Source: Prevotella sp. (lineage in GTDB: Bacteria > Bacteroidota > Bacteroidia > Bacteroidales > Bacteroidaceae). From it: a DNA stretch of 64,000 nt. Position numbers and translations under genes: made by a program. The stretch is taken from positions 1 through 64,000 of the forward strand of contig JAFPZD010000083.1 in the NCBI GenBank assembly GCA_017417465.1, given 5' to 3'. A model generated the notes under the pieces. That model was given only the letters and a program-made list of their open reading frames with translations. It was not told the origin of the DNA and did no database searches. Below are positions 8,602 through 17,860 of this stretch, in pieces (positions within the stretch are counted from its first letter, which is position 1; each line of letters opens with the position of its first letter).

Positions 8602-10755
8602 TTATCTATTTAGACATCCCTCCCTTTGGGAGGGCTTGGGTGGGCCTAATTTTTTTTGGGGCCTTATCCCATCTCTTCTCATCAGTGCCTCGATGGTGGG
8701 CTCACTGCCACGGAAGCGCTTGTAGAGCGTCATCGGGTCCTCAGTGCCACCACGCGAGAGAATGTTATCACGGAAGCTCTGCGCCGTCTTGCGATTGAAG
8801 ATGCCGTGGCGCTTGAACACTGCGAAAGCGTCGGCGTCGAGCACCTCCGCCCACTTGTAACTATAGTAACCAGCAGCATAGCCGCCAGCAATGATATGCG
8901 AGAACTGCGTCGTCATGCAGGTGTCGGTGCGCTGTTTTCCGATGATGGCCCGCTTCCAAGCCTGTTTCTCGTAGGCAATGATGTCGTCAGTGAACTCGTC
9001 CTTGCGGGTGTAGTAGGCCATGTCGAGCAAGCCGAAGCTAACCTGACGCATGCAGGCCGAAGCCGCCATGAAATTACGGCTACGCACGATGCGGCGTATC
9101 AGCTCGTCAGGCAAGGGCTCACCCGTCTCGTAATGGGTTGCGAAGGTGCGCAGGAACGCTTTCTCCACGGCAAAGTTCTCCATGAACTGCGAAGGCAACT
9201 CCACAAAGTCCCACAACACGTTGGTACCGCTAAGACTCTCAAATCGCGTATTTGCAAACATGCCGTGCAGTGCGTGTCCGAATTCATGTAGGAAGGTCTC
9301 CACCTCACCAAGCGTCAGCAGTGCAGGCTTTTCAGGCGTCGGCTTCGTCAGGTTCATCACCACGCTGACGTGGGGACGGACGTTGACGAACGCAGTTCCA
9401 CTGTTAGCTGTTCTAACGGGCTTCTTGTATTGTCCTTGATATTGGGTCATCCATGCCCCACCCTGCTTGCCTTTGCGCGGATGGAAGTCGGCATAGAAAA
9501 CGGCGAGGAACGAGCCATCCTCGTCGAACACCTCGTAGGCTTTCACGTCGGGATGATAGACGGGAATCGCTTTGCTCTCCTTGAAGGTGATGCCATAGAG
9601 GCGGTTGGCCAATCCGAAGACACCGTCGATAACCTTCTCCAGCTGGAAATAGGGCCGCAGCATCTCTGCATCAATATTAAACTTCTTCAGCTTCAGCTTG
9701 TGGGCGTAGAAAGCAGAGTCCCAGGCTTCGAGTGCCACGCCGTCCTTCGCAGCCACACGCTTCAGCTCAGCCAGCTCCTGCTCCGCCGTGGGGCGATAGG
9801 CATCGAGCAGGCTGTCGAGCAGGTGGTAGACACTGCGCACATTACGAGCCATGCGGCGTTTCAACACGTAGTCAGCATACGTCCTGAAGCCTAACAGTTG
9901 GGCAATCTCGCGCCGCAGGTTAATGAGTCGACGGCAAATCTCGAGGTTGTTGTTTTCATTGTCGTGGATGCCCTCCGTGTTCTTCGCCATGTACATCTGG
10001 TGGCGAAGCTCACGCTGCGTGGAATAAGTAATGAAGGGCACATAGCTGGGACTGTCGAGGGTGAACACCCAGCCGTCGAGTTCTCGCGAACGGGCCTCCT
10101 GGGCAGCAGCGTCGATGGCCGTCTGCGGCAGGCCGCTGAGTTGTGCCTCATCCGTGATGTGCAGCGTGAAGGCCTTGTTCTCTTTCAGCAGGTTCTGCGA
10201 GAACTGCAGCCCCAGGATATTGGCCTCTTCTGTCAGCTGGCGCAGTTTCTCCTTGCCCGCTTCATCGAGCAGGGCACCACTACGCACGAAGCCGTCGTAG
10301 CAGTCGTCGAGCAGGCGCTTTTCCTCAGGGGTCAGACGGCGATGGTGGCGATGCACGTACTTCACCCGCTCAAAGAGGCGGGGGTTCAGCCGCATGTCGT
10401 TGGCATGCTGCGTGAGGATGGGGCTCATCTTCTGTGCCAGCGCCTCCATCTCGTCGTTGGTCTCTGCCGACATCAAATTGAAGAACACGGTCGACACGCG
10501 TTCCAACAGATCGTAGTAGCCCTCTTTGTCGTCGTCCTTGTTAATAATCGTGTTGTCGAAAGTTGGACGGGCAGGGTTGTTGATGATCTTGTCTAACTCC
10601 TCATTGTCGCGGCGGATGCCCTCAATAAACGCCTCCTCATAGTCCTCCATGCGGATGCGGTCGAAGGGCACCGTGTCGTGTGGTGTCTTATACGGTTCGA
10701 AGAATGGGTTTATCCTCGTCGAAGGGGCTTCCACCCCCTGCTTTGCTTCATTCAT
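8602..10755 (-). CDS. M3-family metallopeptidase (oligopeptidase A / dipeptidyl carboxypeptidase type)
   Basis: Protein of 717 residues. The zinc motif HEFGH is at residues 490-494 (FLHEFGHALHGMFANT), and RGGTEDPMTLYKRFRG near the end matches M3 enzymes. It cleaves short peptides, and no clear signal peptide is seen. It is the first gene of the leftward group with the dCMP deaminase and S41 protease. A -7 element (TACTTTTG, minus strand) lies at 10782-10789. The last residues, GPPKPSQREGCLNR, and the stop codon region come from a copy of the GC-rich palindrome at 8611-8646, so the native C-terminus was probably shorter or different. Confidence 0.93.
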   Translation of the reverse strand: MNEAKQGVEAPSTRINPFFEPYKTPHDTVPFDRIRMEDYEEAFIEGIRRDNEELDKIINNPARPTFDNTIINKDDDKEGYYDLLERVSTVFFNLMSAETNDEMEALAQKMSPILTQHANDMRLNPRLFERVKYVHRHHRRLTPEEKRLLDDCYDGFVRSGALLDEAGKEKLRQLTEEANILGLQFSQNLLKENKAFTLHITDEAQLSGLPQTAIDAAAQEARSRELDGWVFTLDSPSYVPFITYSTQRELRHQMYMAKNTEGIHDNENNNLEICRRLINLRREIAQLLGFRTYADYVLKRRMARNVRSVYHLLDSLLDAYRPTAEQELAELKRVAAKDGVALEAWDSAFYAHKLKLKKFNIDAEMLRPYFQLEKVIDGVFGLANRLYGITFKESKAIPVYHPDVKAYEVFDEDGSFLAVFYADFHPRKGKQGGAWMTQYQGQYKKPVRTANSGTAFVNVRPHVSVVMNLTKPTPEKPALLTLGEVETFLHEFGHALHGMFANTRFESLSGTNVLWDFVELPSQFMENFAVEKAFLRTFATHYETGEPLPDELIRRIVRSRNFMAASACMRQVSFGLLDMAYYTRKDEFTDDIIAYEKQAWKRAIIGKQRTDTCMTTQFSHIIAGGYAAGYYSYKWAEVLDADAFAVFKRHGIFNRKTAQSFRDNILSRGGTEDPMTLYKRFRGSEPTIEALMRRDGIRPQKKLGPPKPSQREGCLNR
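8611..8646. repeat. GC-rich palindromic repeat encoding the C-terminus of the M3 peptidase
   Basis: AGACATCCCTCCCTTTGGGA runs into GGGCTTGGGTGGGCC. Read on the minus strand it encodes the last dozen residues of the peptidase. It is the same repeat as at 8439, in the opposite orientation. Confidence 0.88.
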
Positions 10756-10872
10756 ATTGCCTTTGCTTCTTTTTCAGCCTGCAAAAGTACAAATAAAAAT
10801 CGAGACCGCCACCTATTTATAAATAAATAACACTTTCGCTCACTTTGAGGAGTTGAGGAGTTGGGGAGATGT

Positions 10873-10956
10873 GGAGGTAAAGTAGAATAGACCTACCCAA
10901 TCAAATCGCTCCTTTTGCAGGATCATAGAACAGCAGAGGTATTCTACTTTACCTCC
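10873..10956. repeat. Inverted-repeat element with GGAGGTAAAGTAGAATA ends, copy A
   Basis: Perfect 17-base terminal inverted repeats at 10873-10889 and 10940-10956 enclose about 50 bases. Outside lie GAGGAGTT-type and ACTCCTTT-type octamer tracts. Read in reverse, the inside (CCTCTGCTGTTCT...GATCCTG...GGTC) matches copy B at 34387, so this is a dispersed element and not a local hairpin. It lies between the M3 peptidase start and the acyl-CoA synthetase stop. Confidence 0.82.
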
Positions 10957-11002
10957 TTTACTCCTTACTCCTTTACTCCTTACCAAATTGAGTAATAACA
11001 CT

Positions 11003-12694
11003 TCAAACCACCACGATACCCATCTGCTCGCAGAGCTTCAGGCTCAACTCCTTTAGTTTGAACTTCTGAATCTTGCCACTACCCGTCAGGGGGAACTCAT
11101 CGACGAAGAAGACGTACTTCGGCGTCTTGTAGCGCGCAATCTTTCCCTTGCAAAAGTCGCGCACGTCTTCTGGCTCCATCGTTGCACCTGGCTGCAGGAT
11201 GATGAAGGCACCCACCTCCTCGCCATACTTCTTCGAAGGCACGGCAGCCACCTGCACATCCTTGATACCAGGCATCTGGTAAAGAAATTCCTCAATCTCA
11301 CGTGGATAGACGTTCTCGCCACCACGGATAATCATGTCCTTGATGCGGCCAGTGATGCGATAGAATCCCTGTTCGTCCTTGATGCCCAGGTCGCCTGAAT
11401 GCAGGAATCCGTTCTTGTCGATGACCTCGGCGGTGGCCTCTGGGTTCTTGTAGTAGCCCTTCATCACGTTGAAGCCACGACAGCACATCTCGCCCTGCAC
11501 ACCCACTGGGCACTCCTCGCCCGTCTCCGGGTCGAGCACCTTTACCTCCACAAAGGGGAAGTCGCGTCCCACGGTGGTGCAGCGCTGCTCGAAGGTGTCG
11601 TTTAAGCATGTCTGCGTCATGCCTGGCGACGACTCTGTCAGTCCATAGACGCTCGTGATGGTCATAAACATCTTTTCCGACACGCGCTTCATCAGCTCTA
11701 CTGGGCACAGGCTACCAGCCATGATGCCCGTGCGAAGGCACGACATGTCGAACATCGAGAACATCGGGTGGTCAAGCTCGGCGATGAACATCGTCGGCAC
11801 GCCGTAAACGGCCGTACACCGCTCCTTATGAATAGAGGCGAGCACCACCAGCGGGTCGAACTTCTCGACCATCACCTGGGTGCAGCCGTGCGTAAGGCAG
11901 TTCATCGTGGCCAGCACCACGCCAAAGCAGTGGAACAGCGGCACGCAGACGCAGAGTTTGTCGTTTTGGGTGAAGCCCATGTTCTCACCAGTAAAATAGC
12001 CGTCGTTGGCAATGTTGAAGTGGGTCAGCATGACGCCCTTTGGGAAGCCCGTCGTGCCACTGGTGTACTGCATGTTCACCACGTCGTGGCACGTCACGCT
12101 GCGCTTGGCGGCGAGCAGGTCCTCATCGTCGATGTTGCGACCCAACAGCAGCAGTTCGGCCGTGTTGTACATGCCGCGATACTTCTCCATGCCGATGAAC
12201 ACGACGTTCTTCAGATAGGGGAAGCGCTCGCTGCTCAGGTGGCCACGCTCGCTATTGCGCAGTTCAGGCAGCATCTTGTAGGTCATGTCCACATAGTCGC
12301 ACTCCCACGTGCCGTCGGTGATGCACAGTGTGTGCATGTCGGAGTCCTTGCAAAGATACTCCAGCTCGGCCTGCTTGTAATTGGTGTTCACTGTGACCAG
12401 CACGGCGCCAATCTTGGCCGTGGCATAGAGGAACGTAAGCCAGTCGGGCACGTTCGTGGCCCAGATGCCCACGTTCGACCCGCGTTTGACGCCGATGGCC
12501 AGCAGGCCTTTGGCCAAGTTGTCAACACGCTCGTTGAACTGCCACCACGTGAAGCGCAGGTCACGGTCGCTGTATACAATATATTCTTTGTCGGGTGTCG
12601 TTTCGGCCCAGTGCTCGAGCCAACCGCCCAGTGTGCGTGTACTCAGTTCATACCCTTCGCCATGAGTCTCAGCGGGATAAGTTCTCTTTTCCAT
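11003..12694 (-). CDS. AMP-binding acyl-CoA synthetase
   Basis: Protein of 563 residues from the ATG at 12694 ([12 protein letters not shown]). The longer open frame overlaps the upstream regulator gene and has no family support. Hallmarks are [12 protein letters not shown] (ATP/AMP loop), [25 protein letters not shown] and the C-terminal lysine in [10 protein letters not shown]. It joins a fatty or other carboxylic acid to CoA through an acyl-adenylate, in the cytoplasm or at the inner membrane. Substrate chain length cannot be read from the sequence. It lies 57 bases downstream of the XRE-cupin regulator on the same strand, a pairing common in Bacteroidales that suggests the regulator senses the substrate or product. 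Confidence 0.92.
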   Translation of the reverse strand: MEKRTYPAETHGEGYELSTRTLGGWLEHWAETTPDKEYIVYSDRDLRFTWWQFNERVDNLAKGLLAIGVKRGSNVGIWATNVPDWLTFLYATAKIGAVLVTVNTNYKQAELEYLCKDSDMHTLCITDGTWECDYVDMTYKMLPELRNSERGHLSSERFPYLKNVVFIGMEKYRGMYNTAELLLLGRNIDDEDLLAAKRSVTCHDVVNMQYTSGTTGFPKGVMLTHFNIANDGYFTGENMGFTQNDKLCVCVPLFHCFGVVLATMNCLTHGCTQVMVEKFDPLVVLASIHKERCTAVYGVPTMFIAELDHPMFSMFDMSCLRTGIMAGSLCPVELMKRVSEKMFMTITSVYGLTESSPGMTQTCLNDTFEQRCTTVGRDFPFVEVKVLDPETGEECPVGVQGEMCCRGFNVMKGYYKNPEATAEVIDKNGFLHSGDLGIKDEQGFYRITGRIKDMIIRGGENVYPREIEEFLYQMPGIKDVQVAAVPSKKYGEEVGAFIILQPGATMEPEDVRDFCKGKIARYKTPKYVFFVDEFPLTGSGKIQKFKLKELSLKLCEQMGIVVV

Positions 12695-12750
12695 TCTTCT
12701 GTCGTTTTTGTGAATTCGGGTTCTGTAGGTTGCGATACCTTCGCAACAAC

Positions 12751-13326
12751 TCAAAACGGAATATAGACCAAGGCAAGGATTCTCGCCGACTTCCCAGGCA
12801 CGCCATGAACATGGTGCTTCACGATGGAGTCGTAGTAGATGCTGTCGCCGGCTTCCAGAAGGTAGCACTCCTTGCCGTACTTCACCTCCACCTCGCCGTT
12901 CATCACGTAGATGAACTCCTCGCCCTCATGGGCCGACAGCTGGTAGTCCTGGTCGCCGCTGGGCTGAATGTCGATGATGAAAGGCTCCATGTGGCGCCCA
13001 GCCTTCTCGCGTGCCAACGGGTGATACTCCATGTGTTTACGGGCATCGACAGTGTCGTTCGAGAAGCTGATGCCGCTGACGTGTGACGCTGCACGGCTCA
13101 CAACGGGCCCCAGCTCATCGTTGTCGTCCATGAACGTGCCTAACCGCACGCCCAGGGCACGGGCAATCTTAATCAACGGACCTAACGACGGCAGGTACTC
13201 GTCCTGCTCAATGGAAGTCACCTGCTCTATCGACAAGCCACTACGCTCCGACAATTCTTCTAACGACATGTTCTTGGATTCGCGGATTCCCTTAATCTTG
13301 AATCCTACAATGCTGTGTTCTGCCAT
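12751..13326 (-). CDS. XRE-type helix-turn-helix regulator with C-terminal cupin
   Basis: Protein of 191 residues. Residues about 8-65 are an XRE helix-turn-helix ([27 protein letters not shown]). Residues about 115-185 form a cupin barrel ([38 protein letters not shown]). Such proteins repress or activate the neighbouring gene on binding a small ligand in the cupin. It precedes the acyl-CoA synthetase gene in one unit. A -7 element (TAACTTTG, minus strand, 13371-13378) lies 45 bases before the start codon. Confidence 0.92.
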   Translation of the reverse strand: MAEHSIVGFKIKGIRESKNMSLEELSERSGLSIEQVTSIEQDEYLPSLGPLIKIARALGVRLGTFMDDNDELGPVVSRAASHVSGISFSNDTVDARKHMEYHPLAREKAGRHMEPFIIDIQPSGDQDYQLSAHEGEEFIYVMNGEVEVKYGKECYLLEAGDSIYYDSIVKHHVHGVPGKSARILALVYIPF

Positions 13327-13500
13327 AAAACAATCTTTCTATTCTTACAGTTGATGATGAAATTCGGCTGCAAAGTTACAAATTATTATTCAATCGGCAC
13401 GCGTTTTTATAAACATTAACGTTTTTCGTATTGACACAGCCCGCCAACACGCCACAAATCAGGCTGCAGATGACAGAAAAGTCACTTTTTACAGCCTTTT

Positions 13501-13532
13501 TTTGGTGGAACCGGAAAAAAGCATTACCTTTG
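13501..13532 (+). promoter_or_regulatory. Bacteroidetes-type promoter of the aldo/keto reductase
   Basis: TTTG (13501-13504), 20 bases, TACCTTTG (13525-13532). It gives a leader of about 20 bases before the ATG at 13560 and rules out the longer upstream open frame as the start. Confidence 0.8.
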
Positions 13533-13559
13533 CAGCCTACTAACCAACAAGAAAACAGT

Positions 13560-14930
13560 ATGAACCAGAACAAGCACGACATGAGCCGCCGAGAGTTCCT
13601 CCGTCGCATGGGCATCGGTGCAGGCTCAGCAATGGCACTGATGGCCATGGAGCCCCTTGGGCTATTGGCAAAGACAGGGACACCACGCACACCCGACAGC
13701 CCGCAGCCGCTCGGCGATGCCACAAAGATGACCTATCGCGTACAGCACGGCACGGGCGAGCAAATATCACTGTTAGGCTTCGGCATGATGCGCCTGCCCG
13801 ACAGCCAGGAGGAGGTGAATCGCCTGGTCGACTATGCCATTGCCCACGGTGTGAACTACTTCGACACGTCGCCCATGTACAAGGGCGGCACCAACGAGGC
13901 AGCCACTGGCGAGGCCCTGAGCCGTCACCCGCGCGACAAATACTATGTGGCCACGAAGATGTCGAACTACGACCGCCGTCTGTGGGAACTCGACGAGGCC
14001 AAGAAGATGTACGAGAAGTCGTTCGTCGACCTACGCGTCGACCACATCGACTACTACCTATTGCATGGTATTGGCGGTGGTGGCGTACAGCAGCTACACG
14101 AGCGCTTCATCGACAATGGGCTGCTCGACTTCCTGCTCAGCGAGCGTGAGGCAGGACGCATCCGCCACCTCGGCTTCTCCTATCACGGCGACGTCAGCGC
14201 CTTCGACTGGCTCGTCGACCGCAACGACGACTACCACTGGGACTTCGCTCAGATACAGATGAACTTCCTCGACTGGCGCCATGCCTCGATAAGCAAGAAG
14301 CGACGCGTCGATGCCGACGCCGAGTACCTCTACAACAAGCTCGAGAAAGCAGGCATCCAGTGCGTCATCATGGAGCCACTGCGTGGCGGTGCCTTAGGAC
14401 GCATCGACGAGGAACTGGCTGCCCAGCTACACGAACGGCGCCCTGACGACAGCCCTGCGGCTTGGGCATTCCGGTGGGTGGGCTCCTATCCAAACGTACT
14501 GACGGCACTCAGCGGTATGAACCGCATGGAACATCTGGAGGAGAACGTTCGCACCTTCTCGCCACTCGACCCCTGCACGGAGGCTGAGAAGACACTCCTT
14601 GCAAGCATCGCCGATGTCATCGCGGGCTTCCCAACCATCCCCTGCACCACCTGCGCTTATTGCATGCCCTGTCCATTCGGCGTCGATATTCCTGGAAACT
14701 TCGCCTACTACAACGAGGCGGTCGCACAGCACGTCCTGCCACTGCCTGAGAAGCAGGACGCCGACTACATCGAGCGAAAGCAGCAATTCGCGGCAGGCCT
14801 CCGCTCAGCCCTACCCGACGAGGCCAAGTGGGCCACGGCATGCGCCGACTGCGAGGTATGTCTCTCGAAGTGTCCACAGCAGATACGAATCCCCAACCAG
14901 ATGGCACGCATTGTGGAGACCCTGCGATGA
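13560..14930 (+). CDS. Tat-type aldo/keto reductase with C-terminal 4Fe-4S ferredoxin motifs
   Basis: Protein of 456 residues from the ATG at 13560. The N-terminus has a twin-arginine signal (SRREFLRRMGIGAG followed by a hydrophobic stretch), so export of a folded, cofactor-loaded enzyme is likely. The middle is an aldo/keto reductase barrel (GFGMMRLPDS, NYFDTSPMYKGG, KYYVATKMSNYDRR, YYLLHGIG). The C-terminus carries two cysteine clusters, CTTCAYCMPCPFGVDIP and CADCEVCLSKCPQQIRIP, typical of paired 4Fe-4S clusters. Substrate unknown. The gene has its own promoter and ends at a 22-bp repeat array. Confidence 0.92.
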   Translation: MNQNKHDMSRREFLRRMGIGAGSAMALMAMEPLGLLAKTGTPRTPDSPQPLGDATKMTYRVQHGTGEQISLLGFGMMRLPDSQEEVNRLVDYAIAHGVNYFDTSPMYKGGTNEAATGEALSRHPRDKYYVATKMSNYDRRLWELDEAKKMYEKSFVDLRVDHIDYYLLHGIGGGGVQQLHERFIDNGLLDFLLSEREAGRIRHLGFSYHGDVSAFDWLVDRNDDYHWDFAQIQMNFLDWRHASISKKRRVDADAEYLYNKLEKAGIQCVIMEPLRGGALGRIDEELAAQLHERRPDDSPAAWAFRWVGSYPNVLTALSGMNRMEHLEENVRTFSPLDPCTEAEKTLLASIADVIAGFPTIPCTTCAYCMPCPFGVDIPGNFAYYNEAVAQHVLPLPEKQDADYIERKQQFAAGLRSALPDEAKWATACADCEVCLSKCPQQIRIPNQMARIVETLR

Positions 14931-14948
14931 AGCTCCGAGAAGTGAGGC

Positions 14949-15058
14949 AGTTCTCTCCGAGAGGACTGCCACACTTCTCGGAGAAGACTCCTACACTTCT
15001 CGGAGAAGACTCCTACACTTCTCGGAGAAGACTACTACACTTCTCGGAGAGGACTACT
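14949..15058. repeat. 22-bp tandem array (ACTTCTCGGAGAAG unit)
   Basis: ACACTTCTCGGAGA starts at 14971, 14993, 15015 and 15037, exactly 22 bases apart, with a diverged unit at 14949. Each unit contains the palindrome CTTCTCGGAGAAG. The array starts about 20 bases after the reductase stop codon, in the gap between two convergent genes. Confidence 0.92.
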
Positions 15059-15124
15059 AGAACCATAGGAACAGCGAAGAATGCTACTTTTTTGATAGCT
15101 TTTTCATTGCTCATTAGTGGCATT

Positions 15125-15216
15125 GAAAATGAAGTTATGTTCGTGGCGCTACAAACATAGGTTCGTAGGGCGATGAACATAGGTTCGTAGGCCAACGAAC
15201 CCTAACTTCATTTTTA
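15125..15216. repeat. 22-bp tandem array (GTTCGTAGG unit) inside an inverted repeat
   Basis: GTTCGTGG/GTTCGTAGG starts at 15139, 15161 and 15183, a 22-base period. The array is framed by AAATGAAGTTA and TAACTTCATTT. It has no sequence in common with the neighbouring array at 14949 apart from unit length. Confidence 0.88.
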
Positions 15217-15236
15217 CATGAACTTTAGGTGAAGAA

Positions 15237-16172
15237 TCAGAGCAGGAAGAACAGGGAGACGCCGACGACTGAGATCACTGCGCCGAGGACGGTACGAACC
15301 GTGATGGGCTGATGGAAAAGCCACTTTGAGGGCAGCAGAATGATGATGGGCGTAGTGGCCATTAGTGTGCTGGCGATGCCGGCTGCCGTGTACTGAACGG
15401 CCATGAGCGAGAATCCCACACCGATGAACGGCCCTGTGAACACGGTGACGAGCATGGCGCCCAAGCCTTTGTGGTCGTGAAGGCTGTCGCGCATACGGTG
15501 GGCCTCACCACTGACGATGAGCCATGCAGCAAAGCAGGCCACACCCGCCAGACAGCGTATCATGTTTGAGGCAAAGGGCAAATAATTGGCCACGTCAGGC
15601 AACACATCGACGGGTACATCATTATTATAACTATCGAGGCCAATCTTGCTAAGCACCAAACCCAAACCTTGCCCCAGCGCAGCACCCACACCCAGCACAA
15701 TGCCCTTCAGCGGCAGACTTACCGAGACATGCTTCTGCTCGTCGCGCCCCATGACGGAGATGGCAATGCCCGCCAACGTGACGACCATCGCCACCAGAGC
15801 CGACCACGAGAGCGTCTGCCCAATCATCACCCATGCTGCCAGGGCGGCGAACATGGGAGCAAGCGTCATCAGCAGCTGTCCCATACGTGAGCCGACGGCG
15901 AGGTAACAGTTGAAGAGGCACCAGTCGCCGAAGAAATAGCCGACGATGCCCGACAACAACAGCCACGACCACGTTGACGTGCCGGCATAGACGGGGTAAG
16001 GCTGTCCGAGCGTCAGCCACATAAGCAGTGCCGACAGCACGAACGCACACCCCAGACGCCAGACGTTGACAACAAAGACGCCGAGGTGGCGCGTACCCAC
16101 CTCGGCAGCCAGGGCTGACATGGTCCACGATACGGCTACGCCCAGCGATATAATTTCACCAATATAGGACAT
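15237..16172 (-). CDS. EamA/DMT-family membrane transporter
   Basis: Protein of 311 residues with about ten hydrophobic segments arranged as two EamA repeats (N-half from IISLGVAVSWTMSALAAEV, C-half from VSLPLKGIVLGVGAALGQG). The family exports or imports small metabolites across the inner membrane. The substrate cannot be inferred. It lies about 175 bases downstream of the last histidine gene on the same strand, separated by a GGAGTTAGGG repeat tract, so it may be read through from the his operon. Confidence 0.9.
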   Translation of the reverse strand: MSYIGEIISLGVAVSWTMSALAAEVGTRHLGVFVVNVWRLGCAFVLSALLMWLTLGQPYPVYAGTSTWSWLLLSGIVGYFFGDWCLFNCYLAVGSRMGQLLMTLAPMFAALAAWVMIGQTLSWSALVAMVVTLAGIAISVMGRDEQKHVSVSLPLKGIVLGVGAALGQGLGLVLSKIGLDSYNNDVPVDVLPDVANYLPFASNMIRCLAGVACFAAWLIVSGEAHRMRDSLHDHKGLGAMLVTVFTGPFIGVGFSLMAVQYTAAGIASTLMATTPIIILLPSKWLFHQPITVRTVLGAVISVVGVSLFFLL

Positions 16173-16186
16173 GAGAGAGAGTTAGG

Positions 16187-16250
16187 AGGGTGGAGTTAAG
16201 GGGAGTTAGGGGGAGTTAGGGGGGAGTTAGGGGGAGTTAGGGGACGATAG
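16187..16250. repeat. GGAGTTAGGG microsatellite
   Basis: Five or more imperfect copies of GGGGAGTTAGG with varying G-run lengths, between the EamA gene and hisIE. The variable G runs indicate slippage. Confidence 0.85.
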
Positions 16251-16346
16251 AATTTAAGGAGTTAAGGAACAATAGCGTTGTTCCCATCATTTGATAGTTG
16301 GGGGCAAGAACTATTGTGTCCCCCTCGGGGGAAGAGGGGGGCTTTT

Positions 16347-16964
16347 TTAGTGTTTCTTCCACTGCGGAGCATGCCGCTCCTGCAACTCACGGGCGATGTC
16401 CTCGATACGGAGGCCCTTGCTGGTGAGCAGGACGATGAGGTGGTAGAACATGTCGGAGCACTCGTAGATGAGCCGCTCATTGGTGCCATTGGTAGCCTCG
16501 ATGACGGCCTCCAAAGCCTCCTCGCCCACCTTCTGGGCAATGCGGTTCAGGCCGTCGCGGAAGAGACTTGTGGTATAACTGCCCTCAGGCATCTCTTCGT
16601 GTCGGCGTTCAATAAAATCCTGAAGCTCAGTAAGGAACTGCAACGGTGAAGCTACATTTGTTTCACCCCAGCAGGTATCAGTGCCAGTGTGGCAGACGGG
16701 TCCGACGGGCGTGGCTTTCACGAGCAGTGCATCGCCGTCACAGTCGACAGCCATGCTCTTCAGATAGAGAAGATTGCCAGAGGTCTCACCCTTCGTCCAC
16801 AGCTGTTGACGGCTGCGACTGAAGAAGGTGACCAGGCCGGTGGCAAGCGTCTTGTCGTAGGCCTCACGGTTCATATAGCCTAACATGAGTACGCGGCCCG
16901 TACGATCGTCCTGCACGATGGCGGGAACAAGGCCGCCCATTTTCTCAAAGTCGATTTCTTTCAT
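16347..16964 (-). CDS. hisIE: Bifunctional phosphoribosyl-AMP cyclohydrolase / phosphoribosyl-ATP pyrophosphatase
   Basis: Protein of 205 residues combining steps 2 and 3 of histidine synthesis. The N-terminal HisI half (about 1-110) has LMLGYMNREAYDKTL, FFSRSRQQLWTKGETSGN and the metal-binding DCDGDALL and CHTGTDTCW. The C-terminal HisE half (about 112-205) has EGSYTTSLFRDGLNRIAQKVGEEA and the EALYH-like helix. It is the last gene of the leftward his operon, 39 bases after hisF. Confidence 0.96.
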   Translation of the reverse strand: MKEIDFEKMGGLVPAIVQDDRTGRVLMLGYMNREAYDKTLATGLVTFFSRSRQQLWTKGETSGNLLYLKSMAVDCDGDALLVKATPVGPVCHTGTDTCWGETNVASPLQFLTELQDFIERRHEEMPEGSYTTSLFRDGLNRIAQKVGEEALEAVIEATNGTNERLIYECSDMFYHLIVLLTSKGLRIEDIARELQERHAPQWKKH

Positions 16965-17003
16965 AGGAGTTGGGGAGTAAAGGAATTGGTGTGGTAAAGT
17001 AGA

Positions 17004-17765
17004 TTACAGTCGAACATTGATGCCCTCGTTGCGGAGGAACTGCTTCAGCTGCGGGATGGGAATCTCGCCGAAATGGAAGACGCTGGCAGCCAGCGCAGCA
17101 TCGGCATGGCCAACCGTAAAGGCATCGCGGAAATGCGCCATCGTGCCAGCACCGCCACTGGCAATAATGGGGATGGTGAGCTGCTCGGCCAGCACGGCAA
17201 GGGCATCGTTGGCAAAGCCCTGCTTCGTGCCGTCGTGGTTCATGCTGGTGAAGAGAATCTCACCAGCACCACGCCCCTGCACCTCACGGGCCCAGTCGAA
17301 CAGCTGGTGCTCCGTGCGCTCACGGCCGCCCTTAACGTAGCAGTACCACTGTTGGACGTCCTCCAGACGGGCATCGATGGCACAAACGCACACCTGCGAG
17401 CCATACTTGTTGGCGATCTCGGTGATGAGCTGCGGACGGCGCAAGGCAGCACTATTGACGCTCACCTTGTCGGCACCGGCATCGAGCAGTCGCGACACGT
17501 CATCGAGCTCGTTGATGCCACCACCCACGGTAAAGGGGATATTGATTTCGGCAGCTACACGGCGCACCACGTCGGTGAACGTCTTACGCCCCTCATGCGA
17601 GGCGGTGATGTCGAGATAGACCAGCTCGTCGGCACCCGCCTGGCTATAAGCTTTGCCAAGCTCCACGGGGTCGCCAGCCTGCCGAAGGCTGACAAAGCAG
17701 GTACCCTTCACGGTGGTGCCGTCCTTCACGTCAAGGCAAGGTATGATGCGTTTCGTTATTCCCAT
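17004..17765 (-). CDS. hisF: Imidazole glycerol phosphate synthase, cyclase subunit
   Basis: Protein of 253 residues, a TIM barrel with [16 protein letters not shown], the first catalytic Asp in that motif, and [15 protein letters not shown] for phosphate binding. It makes imidazole glycerol phosphate and AICAR from PRFAR, with ammonia supplied by HisH. The ATG at 17765 ([11 protein letters not shown]) is chosen. The upstream in-frame ATG adds MKDEI, encoded by the heptamer tract. The stop codon at 17004-17006 lies within a GGTAAAGTAGATTAC sequence resembling one end of the inverted-repeat element at 10873. Confidence 0.96.
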   Translation of the reverse strand: MGITKRIIPCLDVKDGTTVKGTCFVSLRQAGDPVELGKAYSQAGADELVYLDITASHEGRKTFTDVVRRVAAEINIPFTVGGGINELDDVSRLLDAGADKVSVNSAALRRPQLITEIANKYGSQVCVCAIDARLEDVQQWYCYVKGGRERTEHQLFDWAREVQGRGAGEILFTSMNHDGTKQGFANDALAVLAEQLTIPIIASGGAGTMAHFRDAFTVGHADAALAASVFHFGEIPIPQLKQFLRNEGINVRL

Positions 17766-17860
17766 AATTTCATCTTTCATCTTTCATCTTTCATCTTTCA
17801 TCTTTCATCTTTCATCTTTCATTTTTCATTTTTCATTTTTCATCTTTCATTTTTCATCTT
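17766..17860. repeat. TTTCATC/TTTCATT heptanucleotide tract at the hisA-hisF junction
   Basis: About thirteen units of CATCTTT or CATTTTT in a row. On the coding strand these read ATGAAAG or ATGAAAA, so every unit offers an ATG. The tract encodes the last residues and stop of HisA (KMKNER) and fills the whole ribosome-binding region of hisF. Confidence 0.92.

Noticed and set aside
12695..12868. 58-residue N-terminal extension of the acyl-CoA synthetase
   Set aside because: It overlaps the end of the regulator gene and has no family support.
13431..13559. Upstream extension of the aldo/keto reductase
   Set aside because: The promoter lies within it, and the twin-arginine signal needs the later start at 13560.
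14949..15058. CRISPR array
   Set aside because: The 22-base units follow each other without spacers, there are too few units, and no cas genes are near.
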